A stretch of DNA of 33,851 nt from Candidatus Poseidonia sp. (GTDB lineage: Archaea; Thermoplasmatota; Poseidoniia; Poseidoniales; Poseidoniaceae). The notes under the pieces were generated by a model. That model made no database searches. It saw only the letters and a list, made by a program, of their open reading frames with translations, and was not told the DNA's origin. The position numbers were made by a program, and so were the translations under genes. Location of the stretch: positions 1 through 33,851 of the forward strand of contig JAUREJ010000021.1 of assembly GCA_030827475.1 (NCBI GenBank). Direction: 5' to 3'. This document shows, one piece after another, positions 25,775 to 33,851 of this stretch; the stretch's first letter is position 1, and every line of letters begins with the position of its first letter.

Positions 25775-28177
25775 ATGCATCTTCACATGCGAAGCAGCAT
25801 TTCATCCCTTACCTTGGTCCTTCTTTTGCTCTTGACCTCGGGATTGCCACTTCTTGACGCTGCGCAAGGACGGAGCGTTCACAGCACATCGGTCGTGGAT
25901 ATCTTCCCGCAGGGTGCACTGGATGATGCTGGAGAATGGAGTGTCGGTGCCGAGACGTCCTTTACGCAAGCCACGGCCACCTACACTGAAACCATGGTCG
26001 CCGATCAACGCTTAACGATGGTTCACCAGCGACCCGTCCACCTTGACACCATGACCGTTTGGTCGTCGTCATCCCCAACCAATTCAAATTACTCGGTCGG
26101 GGCACCAGACGGTGCAGCAACATGGTCAACAGGGCCCGAAATCCAGCTGACGGGATTTGACACAAGCGGATTGAGTGCGTACATCCTCAAAGAGGTCCAT
26201 CTTCAGGCCGCGTTCCAAATCCCCGATGCTCTGCAAGAAGATACCGTTCGAATCTCCGTTGAACACGGTGATGGGTTTGACCTGCTGAAGACGTTCGCCC
26301 ACACGCAAGGCAACTTGGATTACATCAACAACAGCGCCTTCACACTGAACATCACCGATCTCATGGAGTGGACTTGGACGGACATCTCCGAAATGATGTT
26401 TACGTTGGATTACGTCTCGGCAGGTGGCGTCGACGATTCACGCCTCGTCGTTGACGCAGTTGGACTCGACATCACGGTTCAAACCCCATGGTACGGTGGC
26501 GAGGTCGGATATGCAAGTTCCACCTTTACCGGCCATGATCTGCCGGTCATCGGACTGGATTTTGAGGCGGGCACCACCGACAACATGGCCCTGGACGAAT
26601 GCGGACTCAAGCCCCTCGTCGACGGCACGTCGGGAACATGGACGAGCGCCCTCTTCAGCCCACCTCCGCAGCAACTTTTGGGACGCTTGCACCTCTCAAC
26701 GAGCGAGGGTGACCTCGGGAACGTTTCCGTTGAAGTTGCTTTGTCCCAAGACGGGGAGTCGGTCGGCGAGTACCAAGCCCTCAGCCCCAACACCCTGTTG
26801 CCTCAAGCAACGGCTTATCGCGTTCGAGTGGTGGTATTGGACGCCTGCGTGGACGAGGTCTGGGCCGATGTGAACGACCCATCTCTCGAGCTGAGAGGGC
26901 GTGTTTTCGGGACCAACGACGGCATTGATGCAAATTATTCACGATGGTTGGTCTTCGTCAACGGCGATGTGGTTTCAAACGAAGCCATGGACCTCGGCAC
27001 CTTCGTCCACGAATGGCCAATTGGGGCGTACCTTCGCCCAGGGGCCGATGCCTTGGAGGTGAGCATCCGTGCCTGGTTCACGTGGGACTCCACCGGTGAA
27101 GAAAGCACCACAGCTCTCGAAATCAACAGCATCTCCGTCTCCGGTGGTTTTGACGTTGAATGGGACGAGGACCCCGTGTGCGAGCCCATCGGTGACCTCG
27201 CTCTCACCGAGGACAACGGCGGCATCATCCTTCCTTTGTTGCTGCGGTGTTCGGATGATCGTTCATCAAACGAGGCTCTGCTGGTCCAATTCACCAACAC
27301 CAACACCGAGCTCATCGAGGTTGACCTTGCAGAAGGGGATGTGCGTGTGCGCCTTCTTCCTGAGGCAAGCGGTCAAGCCGTGATCGGCGTGACCGTCCTT
27401 GACGAGGCAGGCAATACCTGGCAGGACGCCTTTACGGTCGAGGTCCTTTCGGTTGACGACCCTCCTGTTGTAGCCGAATTCCAATCCCTGATTCCCGTCG
27501 AACGGGATGTAGAGACCGTTGTGGAAATGAGTTGGTTTGACGTCGATTCGACCCAACTTACGGCTTCGACGAACCGTTCATGGGCTACGGTGGACCTGAC
27601 GAGCAACGCGTTGACCGTGACCCCTCCAAACATCGGCTTCCACACCGTCCTTGTTTCCGTATGCGATCAAACCGGTTGCACTGACCGCGAGGTCGACTTT
27701 GAAGTGATGGCGTTGCCCGATTTGTTTTTTGAATCCATGGATTTGGGAGACGAGGATCTGACGCAAGGGGATGTCGTTTCCTTGCGCCTCCTGATACGAA
27801 ACGACGGTCAGGCCGACGCTTCGATGGTTTCCGTCCGCTGTCAAGCCAACGACCAACTCATCGGCGTCCAAACCATACCCCTCATCCAACCGGGCGAGTT
27901 GCGTGCAGTAACCTGCGAATGGCAGATCCCAAACGACGTTGAAGTGGTTCGTTTCAGTGCCATAATCGACCGTGGATTTGAGATCCCCGAGGGGAATGAG
28001 GACAACAACGGAATTGAATCGTTGGTGGCCATTAAGCAAGCCCAAGAAGACGGTGCATCGAGTCAAGACGAAGGTGGAATAAGCGGAATTTTGGGCCTTG
28101 GCTTGGTCATCTTGTCTGTCGGTTTGATCGCTCTTTTGGCGTACTTTATGCCTGCGAAGGTGAAGAAAATTGAATGA
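25775..28177 (+). CDS. Large secreted, C-terminally membrane-anchored protein with CARDB-like domain
   Basis: Signal peptide (SSLTLVLLLLLTSGLPLLDAAQ), Ig/CARDB-like segment (DLFFESMDLGDEDLTQGDVVSLRLLIRNDGQADAS...IPEGNEDNNG), C-terminal GISGILGLGLVILSVGLIALLAYFMPAKVKKIE. Start choice uncertain. Confidence 0.85.
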   Translation: MHLHMRSSISSLTLVLLLLLTSGLPLLDAAQGRSVHSTSVVDIFPQGALDDAGEWSVGAETSFTQATATYTETMVADQRLTMVHQRPVHLDTMTVWSSSSPTNSNYSVGAPDGAATWSTGPEIQLTGFDTSGLSAYILKEVHLQAAFQIPDALQEDTVRISVEHGDGFDLLKTFAHTQGNLDYINNSAFTLNITDLMEWTWTDISEMMFTLDYVSAGGVDDSRLVVDAVGLDITVQTPWYGGEVGYASSTFTGHDLPVIGLDFEAGTTDNMALDECGLKPLVDGTSGTWTSALFSPPPQQLLGRLHLSTSEGDLGNVSVEVALSQDGESVGEYQALSPNTLLPQATAYRVRVVVLDACVDEVWADVNDPSLELRGRVFGTNDGIDANYSRWLVFVNGDVVSNEAMDLGTFVHEWPIGAYLRPGADALEVSIRAWFTWDSTGEESTTALEINSISVSGGFDVEWDEDPVCEPIGDLALTEDNGGIILPLLLRCSDDRSSNEALLVQFTNTNTELIEVDLAEGDVRVRLLPEASGQAVIGVTVLDEAGNTWQDAFTVEVLSVDDPPVVAEFQSLIPVERDVETVVEMSWFDVDSTQLTASTNRSWATVDLTSNALTVTPPNIGFHTVLVSVCDQTGCTDREVDFEVMALPDLFFESMDLGDEDLTQGDVVSLRLLIRNDGQADASMVSVRCQANDQLIGVQTIPLIQPGELRAVTCEWQIPNDVEVVRFSAIIDRGFEIPEGNEDNNGIESLVAIKQAQEDGASSQDEGGISGILGLGLVILSVGLIALLAYFMPAKVKKIE

Positions 28178-28330
28178 TTTTCAAATCCTGTGAAACGCCC
28201 CAAGACGACATACGGATGTCGGATAACGCCAAGAGGGTCCTCAAACTTGATAACCAGACCGTGTCAGAGGCGAATGCTTTGAGGTCGTGGGGGCCGCTCA
28301 ACTTCGGTTGACAAAGCAGGAGTGGGGACC

Positions 28331-28396
28331 ATGTCTCAATTGAAAATCCGAATTGAAACGGACGAATACATCTACGAAGAATACATCGAAGCGTGA
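28331..28396 (+). CDS. Candidate micro-ORF, 21 aa
   Basis: MSQLKIRIETDEYIYEEYIEA; AGGAG SD-like motif 8 nt before the ATG; not in the supplied ORF track (too short). Confidence 0.4.
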   Translation: MSQLKIRIETDEYIYEEYIEA

Positions 28397-28398
28397 GA

Positions 28399-29367
28399 TC
28401 AAGATTTTGTTGGCCATCGACGGGGATAAACCTCCGTGTCCATCAAGACCATGCTCGGCCGAGCGATTTCACCTTCAGCCATGGCGATGATTTCGTCGGC
28501 GTTTGCTTTGAGTTTAACATAGCCCACGGCTTCACCTTTCAACGATGTCACCAGCAATTCTTTGCCTTTCTTGCTCGCAAGCGGGAGGCTCAACAAACCG
28601 GGTCGAAGCAGCGGTGCCCCGTAGGCCAATGCTGCAACGGCGCTATCTTTGACTTGACAACGAGGGACATCAACAAGCAATTTTTCTATTGGGTGAACAA
28701 TAGATTTGAGCGCTGCCTCCTGACCGCATTCTTTCCAAAGCCAAACGGCATCGGCGAGTTGGTCCATGGTGACGCAATGGCCCAAGCCAAAGCGACCGGA
28801 AGTTTCGCGGCGTAGTTCTTTGAGTTCAACGGATGTGTTGAGCATCAAGCCCATGTCCCTGGCCATGGTTCGTATGTACGTTCCTGCATCGCATGTAATA
28901 CGCACGACAATGTCTTTTTCATCGCGGTCAAGCAACTCAAAGGCGTGAACGGTGCGCGTTCGGACTTGAACTTTAACAGCAGAGACCTCGGGTGGAACGT
29001 TGTAAATCCGCCCTGAAAGGGAAGCCATCGTTGAGGCGAGCTCTTCGTCGTTGGGCGGTGTTCCAAAACGCAAAACGGCAATGTAGGATTTTCGATGCTT
29101 CAGAACCTTGTTGGTGATTTTCATGCACCGACCCGCCATCAATGGAAGAACACCAGTTGCAAACGGATCGAGCGTGCCTCCGTGACCCAGCCGCTCCAAC
29201 CCAAGCAGATCACGTGCCCATGCAGCCAGCTGGTGTGAGGTGGGTCCGGCTGGCTTGTCGAGGAGAATGAAGCCAGAAGCCAGCAATTGCTCAAGCGAAC
29301 GCTCGTCAGGCTCACAACCAAACGCAGGATCAGTTTGTGCAGAATCGTCAAACACGTGTTGGGTCAT
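28399..29367 (-). CDS. truB: tRNA/rRNA pseudouridine synthase TruB/Cbf5 family
   Basis: ILLDKPAGPTSHQLAAWARDLLG, HGGTLDPFATGVLPL, CDAGTYIRTMARDMG, ELRRETSGRFG; C-terminal PUA-like region. Confidence 0.92.
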   Translation of the reverse strand: MTQHVFDDSAQTDPAFGCEPDERSLEQLLASGFILLDKPAGPTSHQLAAWARDLLGLERLGHGGTLDPFATGVLPLMAGRCMKITNKVLKHRKSYIAVLRFGTPPNDEELASTMASLSGRIYNVPPEVSAVKVQVRTRTVHAFELLDRDEKDIVVRITCDAGTYIRTMARDMGLMLNTSVELKELRRETSGRFGLGHCVTMDQLADAVWLWKECGQEAALKSIVHPIEKLLVDVPRCQVKDSAVAALAYGAPLLRPGLLSLPLASKKGKELLVTSLKGEAVGYVKLKANADEIIAMAEGEIARPSMVLMDTEVYPRRWPTKS

Positions 29368-29903
29368 GCGTGGTCCTCCAGCGCGAGGCTGACCCGCTCT
29401 AATATTTCAGTTGCATTGAGGTAGGTCGCATCAATCACATGGGTGTAGGGCTCGGAATCTTCGGGCTGAAGGTCGTAGAGCATGGAGAAGCGTTCTGCAT
29501 CAACGGCTGCCCTTGCCCGGTTGGCTTCAAGCGCTTGCTCAAAACGCAACCCCTCACGCGTCGCCACACGACGTGCTCGTTCATCGTCTTCAACCGACAA
29601 CCAAAGCCGAACGCAAGGCAGCCCCAAACGGTAGGCCCACCACCCAGCAAGGCGTGATTCGACAATCTCCGCCGCTCCTTCTTCTGTCATGCATGCCTGA
29701 AGTTGGGCATCCAACTGGCGGTCAACCTCAAGTTCCCGCTTGCACAATTCACCAAAGTCAGCAAGGCTCAAGCCTCGGCGCTTCGCTTCTTGCCGAAAGA
29801 CATCACCGCCGTTCAACGCCTGCCATCCAAAGCGTTCTTTGAGGCCCTGAACGAGGGTGCTCGTTCCGCTTCCGGGATGGCCCGAGACCGTGATCTGGAC
29901 CAT
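29364..29903 (-). CDS. cmk: Cytidylate kinase (archaeal type)
   Basis: MVQITVSGHPGSGTSTLVQGLKERFG P-loop; GDVFRQEAKRRGLSLADFGELCKRE; VESRLAGWWA. 4-bp overlap with truB. Confidence 0.9.
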   Translation of the reverse strand: MVQITVSGHPGSGTSTLVQGLKERFGWQALNGGDVFRQEAKRRGLSLADFGELCKRELEVDRQLDAQLQACMTEEGAAEIVESRLAGWWAYRLGLPCVRLWLSVEDDERARRVATREGLRFEQALEANRARAAVDAERFSMLYDLQPEDSEPYTHVIDATYLNATEILERVSLALEDHA

Positions 29904-29905
29904 GC

Positions 29906-30820
29906 TCACACCCATTCGTGGAAACAGATGTTGCACCGTTTGGTTCGTGGTCCATCATGTGTGATGACATCGCCATCGCATTCGGGGCAGATGAGCGGCC
30001 CTCCTGAATGGCTTGTTGATGCGGTCTTCTCGCCTTCCTCCTCGGAAGAAGGTGCCTTCTTCCGTTGCTGTTGGCTGCGCTTCGAGCGTTGTTGACGCTT
30101 CTTGGCTTGATTGGAGGTGGCGCCGGGTTTCGTAGCGACCAAATGAAGGAGGGGTTCCTTAAGCAGGTCACCTGAAACGACCAACGGATGGGTTTTGTAT
30201 CGGGCGAGTTTGATGTGTCGGTCAAGCGCTCGCCCGTAGGCTGCACTCATGCAGATGTAGCAACAAATCCAAGCGGGGAAAAAAAGGAAGCGTCCGTCAA
30301 GCAGGTTCCACTCGGGTGCCCACGGCAGAGAGACGTAATCCACTCGGAAGGTCTCCACCTTCGTGGTGAGCCAGGCAAAAATACCGATGATGAATATCAT
30401 GGTGAACATCATCGGTTTCATAGCACCCATTTGGACTTCAAGCTGCTCCGGCATCATCTGTTGCTGGAGTGTCATCGCCTTTTCTTGGAGAATTGGGTCA
30501 CGAGAGAGGCGGGCTTCGTTCATCATCTGCCGAACTTGGCCTTGACGGTGCCCGATGTGGGCTTGGTCCATTGGGTCAACGAAGAGGTTCCGGATGATCG
30601 TGTTCAACGTCATGGAAAAGATGCCGAGAATCATCACGGTGATGACAAAAAACGACTCTTCTGGCAGAACGGGAGAGAGGATGGGGTCCGCTGTGTTCCC
30701 AAGAGTGGTTCGGATGGAGGGCGTCATGATGAGAAACGTCATCATGATCATGAACAGCAACATCATCCCCATTGAGCCGTTAGGAGGCGGGGGCGGGGGG
30801 GGCGATGGGCCGTTAGCCAT
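29906..30820 (-). CDS. DUF106/EMC3-like (Oxa1/YidC superfamily) membrane protein with C-terminal zinc ribbon
   Basis: TM segments around NTIIRNLFVDPMDQAHIGHRQGQVRQMMNEARLSRD and MMFTMIFIIGIFAWL; gene order with cmk-truB; tail CPECDGDVITHDGPRTKRCNICFHEW. Start MANGPSPPPPPPP preferred. Confidence 0.85.
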   Translation of the reverse strand: MANGPSPPPPPPPNGSMGMMLLFMIMMTFLIMTPSIRTTLGNTADPILSPVLPEESFFVITVMILGIFSMTLNTIIRNLFVDPMDQAHIGHRQGQVRQMMNEARLSRDPILQEKAMTLQQQMMPEQLEVQMGAMKPMMFTMIFIIGIFAWLTTKVETFRVDYVSLPWAPEWNLLDGRFLFFPAWICCYICMSAAYGRALDRHIKLARYKTHPLVVSGDLLKEPLLHLVATKPGATSNQAKKRQQRSKRSQQQRKKAPSSEEEGEKTASTSHSGGPLICPECDGDVITHDGPRTKRCNICFHEWV

Positions 30821-30926
30821 GATACAAAGCGGTGGAAGGTAGGGCATGAAGGTTAGCATTGTTCGGGGTCGTTTGAACCGGCTCTCTGCGTGAACTTCAA
30901 ACAAGTCAACCGATTGGCAGATTCGC

Positions 30927-31346
30927 ATGCGACGAAAAGAGCCGCTTGAGGTCACGACGACATGGCGGTATCCCCTGCCCATGCCCATGCCCGGGCAACC
31001 TGTCTGCGCCACGGAAACGGAAGCTTTGGAGCAAATCTCAAGGCTCGACCCTACCCCCAGAGTTTTCCTGTGGACCGAGCATGAGCGTTCATGTCCACCC
31101 AATTGGGGTTTTATCGCAAGCTTGCGTCAAGGTGTTCCTCCATCGGGCATCGAGGCCGAGTTGAAAGCATGGGAGTCCCAATACCCCACGGCCTGGCTGG
31201 CGGTGGATTTGCGCGACGGTATGATTCCTCCCTCGACGGTTCGTCCGCTCGATGAAGTCCTTGCCTCCCTCAAGCGACCTGTATTGGTGATTGTGAGCCG
31301 CTCTCCTGAGCAAGAGGACTGGCCGCAATGGGTCCTGCCCGAGTGA
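30927..31346 (+). CDS. Hypothetical protein, 139 aa
   Basis: Uninterrupted ORF between divergent and convergent neighbours; no recognised motif. Confidence 0.55.
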   Translation: MRRKEPLEVTTTWRYPLPMPMPGQPVCATETEALEQISRLDPTPRVFLWTEHERSCPPNWGFIASLRQGVPPSGIEAELKAWESQYPTAWLAVDLRDGMIPPSTVRPLDEVLASLKRPVLVIVSRSPEQEDWPQWVLPE

Positions 31347-31396
31347 TCGCAAACCGCTGCCATCACTTCTGAGCAGGTGAACTAAACGGTGAACCA

Positions 31397-33851
31397 TCAA
31401 GATTCGAACGTGTACCCGCAAGCAACGCAAACACTCACATCGTAGGCGTTTGCGGTTGAACAAATCATGCACGCCTTTTCAGATGCTTCTTCGCTTGCAG
31501 CGTCTCCAGCATCGGCTTCGTCGCCGCCATCAACTGATTCAGCCTCGTCAACACCACCGACATCTGCAACTTCATCGGATGAAGGTGCATCATCAGCTTC
31601 GGCATCGCCACCCTCGCCAGCATCATCACCGGAATCTCGAGCGTTCCATGCCGCTGCAGCGTCTTCAAGTTCCGACTTCTTCAGGTACCCGTTGTCGTCG
31701 TGGTCGTAATTCGCTGCGAACTGCACAAACTCGTCTCGGTGCGAGACATCAATATCGGAAGCATCCATGACTTTGAGAAGCATGTCTTCACGGAATTTCA
31801 TGCTTTGACCTTCGCTTTCTTCTGCGGTTTCGTCATCGCTCCCATCGGCGGTTTCACTCGCTTCATCGGAGGTGCCTTCTGCAGGAGTGTTCTTCATCGA
31901 GGGCAAGTCATCGGATTCGATTTCATCGCCAAAGTGTACGCCGTGGAACCGGTTCAGTGCTTCTGCATCGACCTCGCCGCTGCCCTTGATGTCAAAGGAA
32001 ACCTCAAGTCGCTCCCCTTTCTCAACTTTGGGCACATGCCAGACGATGTGGAGGCCGCCTTCGCCTTCTTCGGAGGTCATCTTGACATCGTCTCGCTTTC
32101 CACCAGCGCTCTTCATTTCCCATTCCTTGATTTCGAACTGAGGTGGAAGAACGTCGTTGATGTACAGGTCGCTGAGTGCAGTATCTCCGTTGTTCTCAAA
32201 CAGAATGAGCACTTCGTAGCGGCCTTTGCCACCCAACGGTATGGCTTGCTTTCCGGCGCTAAAGTTCCGACGGTTGTGAACCACCTTGACCGACGGTGCG
32301 CTCTTGGGCTCCTTTGAGCAAATAGGACCGAAACGCTCTGCACTGAACTCGAGCCGAGCAGGGGCATCGACGCGCTCGTTCCCGGGAGATGGGTCCGGTG
32401 CGGTCAACGGGTAGGTGATCTCAATGGACTTCCCCGGCTTGAGACCGAGCGGACCGCGCGTCCCAACCGTGAGCGTCATGGTATGACCGCTGCCGTCTGG
32501 TGAGCGGTGCTCTTTCTCGATGGTGACGCCTTCCGAGATTTCCATCTTGAATTGGTCGTCGTCAATGGCTTTCCCGTCCAGTTTGATCGTCAATTGTTCA
32601 CCGAGCGGTGCTTCAAAGAGCCCCGGGATATCATCGGTAATGCGCATGAGGTTGATGACCGCAGAACCCTTGTTGGTAAGGGTCATCGTTGAGATCACTT
32701 TTTGCGACCGGTACGAACGGAGGTTTGAGTTGGAATAGTGCTTTTCAACGTCAGCCTCGAGAACTTCCAGTTTCTTTTCTTCCAAGGTCATGCTGCCTTC
32801 CGTCAACAGTACGGCTCGTGGAAGAACCGTGTAGGACAAATCGTAGGTGAAGTCCGGCTCGGATTGGGCCATGACCACGCGCACGTCAGATTCCCACTTC
32901 CCATTTGGCGTGACATCTTGGTCAACATCGTGGATGTCAAAAAGCAAATCCTCGGAGCCCTTCATACGGACCTGAAGTTTTGTCAAATCCACGGCGAAGG
33001 ACGAGCGGTTCTCAAAGATGGCTTGACACTTCCAGTTGTCAGGACGCTCGTCTTCTCGGACCTTCATGTAGGTAAAGCCCCGGCAAAATGCGTCGAGTTC
33101 TCGGAACTTCATGCTCGACAGCGTCGCGTCTGCACGATACGTTGCTGTGGCCTTCCCAGCGTTAATGGCCTTGGTTGAGGACACGGAAATCGTTCCCTCG
33201 AGTGAAAGTTTTTGCTTTTGTCCCGCAGAGAGGCGACCAACGGTCCACGTCAGCGTTCCTTCGTCAAGGTCTGCACCGCCGGCGGTTTCAAAATGCATTT
33301 CATCAGGAATCGGGCGGGTGACCACGACGTCATGAAGGTCAACACCCGCAAGGTTCTCCACTTCAAGTTCCATTGAAATGGCTCCGGGGTCCTCACCAAT
33401 GGCGACCGAGAGGGAACGTTCTTGATCCCGGGACGGGTTCGTATCCAGACGCTCACGGAGCGTCATCATCTGTTTGCCGTTGACCTTGTAGGCCATGGTG
33501 TGGTTCTTTGAGGGTTCCAATTCGTCCACGGAGACATGATCGCCACCGATGTCGGTAGCGTCGATGTTGTCCAAAAGGACATCGATGTCGTAAATCCGGT
33601 CGTCGACAGAAGGGTTGTTGACGGTCAATGTCCCCTTTACCGATTGCTTGATGATTACACCCTCGGCGTTCAGCGTAGTGGTTTCAACCTCATGAAGCGT
33701 ACCCTCGAGTTTGTCTCCGAGGACGGCCTCAACCTCAGACAGGCTTCGAATGGTTGCCCCAGCCTGCTCTCCGGTCAAATTCGAGGGAGCAAGGTCAGGG
33801 AGCGGTGCATCCTCGACAGGAGCTGGTGCGAGTGGGTCAAGGAGCACGTTG
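31397..33851 (-). CDS. Partial CDS (N-terminus beyond window): multi-repeat beta-sandwich (DUF11-like) protein with EF-hand and C-terminal zinc ribbon
   Basis: Repeats such as SMELEVENLAGVDLHDVVVTRPIPDEMHFE and YEVLILFENNGDTALSDLYINDVLPPQFE; EF-hand loop DHDDNGYLKKSE (31670-31705); CMIC...CVAC (31400-31471). Confidence 0.8.
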   Translation of the reverse strand, partial: NVLLDPLAPAPVEDAPLPDLAPSNLTGEQAGATIRSLSEVEAVLGDKLEGTLHEVETTTLNAEGVIIKQSVKGTLTVNNPSVDDRIYDIDVLLDNIDATDIGGDHVSVDELEPSKNHTMAYKVNGKQMMTLRERLDTNPSRDQERSLSVAIGEDPGAISMELEVENLAGVDLHDVVVTRPIPDEMHFETAGGADLDEGTLTWTVGRLSAGQKQKLSLEGTISVSSTKAINAGKATATYRADATLSSMKFRELDAFCRGFTYMKVREDERPDNWKCQAIFENRSSFAVDLTKLQVRMKGSEDLLFDIHDVDQDVTPNGKWESDVRVVMAQSEPDFTYDLSYTVLPRAVLLTEGSMTLEEKKLEVLEADVEKHYSNSNLRSYRSQKVISTMTLTNKGSAVINLMRITDDIPGLFEAPLGEQLTIKLDGKAIDDDQFKMEISEGVTIEKEHRSPDGSGHTMTLTVGTRGPLGLKPGKSIEITYPLTAPDPSPGNERVDAPARLEFSAERFGPICSKEPKSAPSVKVVHNRRNFSAGKQAIPLGGKGRYEVLILFENNGDTALSDLYINDVLPPQFEIKEWEMKSAGGKRDDVKMTSEEGEGGLHIVWHVPKVEKGERLEVSFDIKGSGEVDAEALNRFHGVHFGDEIESDDLPSMKNTPAEGTSDEASETADGSDDETAEESEGQSMKFREDMLLKVMDASDIDVSHRDEFVQFAANYDHDDNGYLKKSELEDAAAAWNARDSGDDAGEGGDAEADDAPSSDEVADVGGVDEAESVDGGDEADAGDAASEEASEKACMICSTANAYDVSVCVACGYTFES

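Noticed and set aside
2829-29367. TrmY and TruB/Cbf5 as a tRNA T-loop modification cluster
   Set aside because: They act on neighbouring tRNA positions but are ~25 kb apart, so proximity is not evidence of a linked system.
31450-31770. Plus-strand His/Arg/Gln- and Ser/Ala-rich ORFs, repeat-like DNA
   Set aside because: Explained by the acidic D/E/A/S linker of the minus-strand 816-aa protein; not a CRISPR or tandem array.

Overview
This 33.9 kb window is gene-dense and archaeal in character, and probably comes from a marine Euryarchaeota/Poseidoniales-like (Marine Group II) genome; that taxon assignment is inference. Archaeal markers are aIF5A, TrmY (DUF358), and a DUF106(EMC3-like)-cmk-truB/cbf5 operon. 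I found no CRISPR array, rRNA, IS element or phage module. Recognisable genes are coaBC, trmY, surE, an EamA transporter, an OPT transporter, a UMF1/Atg22-like MFS transporter, aIF5A, an SDR, a 3-hydroxyacyl-CoA dehydrogenase, tRNA-Gln(TTG), an HD hydrolase, an AlkA-like glycosylase, an acyl-CoA dehydrogenase, a HEAT-repeat protein, a DEAD-box helicase, an exosortase/archaeosortase-like protein, a TusA-like protein, ribA, tRNA-His(GTG), truB/cbf5, cmk and DUF106. There are also two large secreted, membrane-anchored proteins. The main items for follow-up are: (i) the divergent archaeosortase-like protein near two large surface proteins; (ii) a Gly-rich predicted beta-solenoid adhesin with a W/Y-rich cytoplasmic tail; (iii) a multi-repeat protein ending in an EF-hand plus a zinc ribbon, with the same two modules as separate adjacent small genes elsewhere; (iv) a perfect 10-bp hairpin next to the Shine-Dalgarno of the DEAD-box helicase; (v) micro-ORFs, one with a strong SD, filling the gap before truB; (vi) an EMC3/Oxa1-like insertase with a polyproline N-terminus, basic tail and zinc ribbon. 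All homology calls come from motif recognition by eye; no searches were run.
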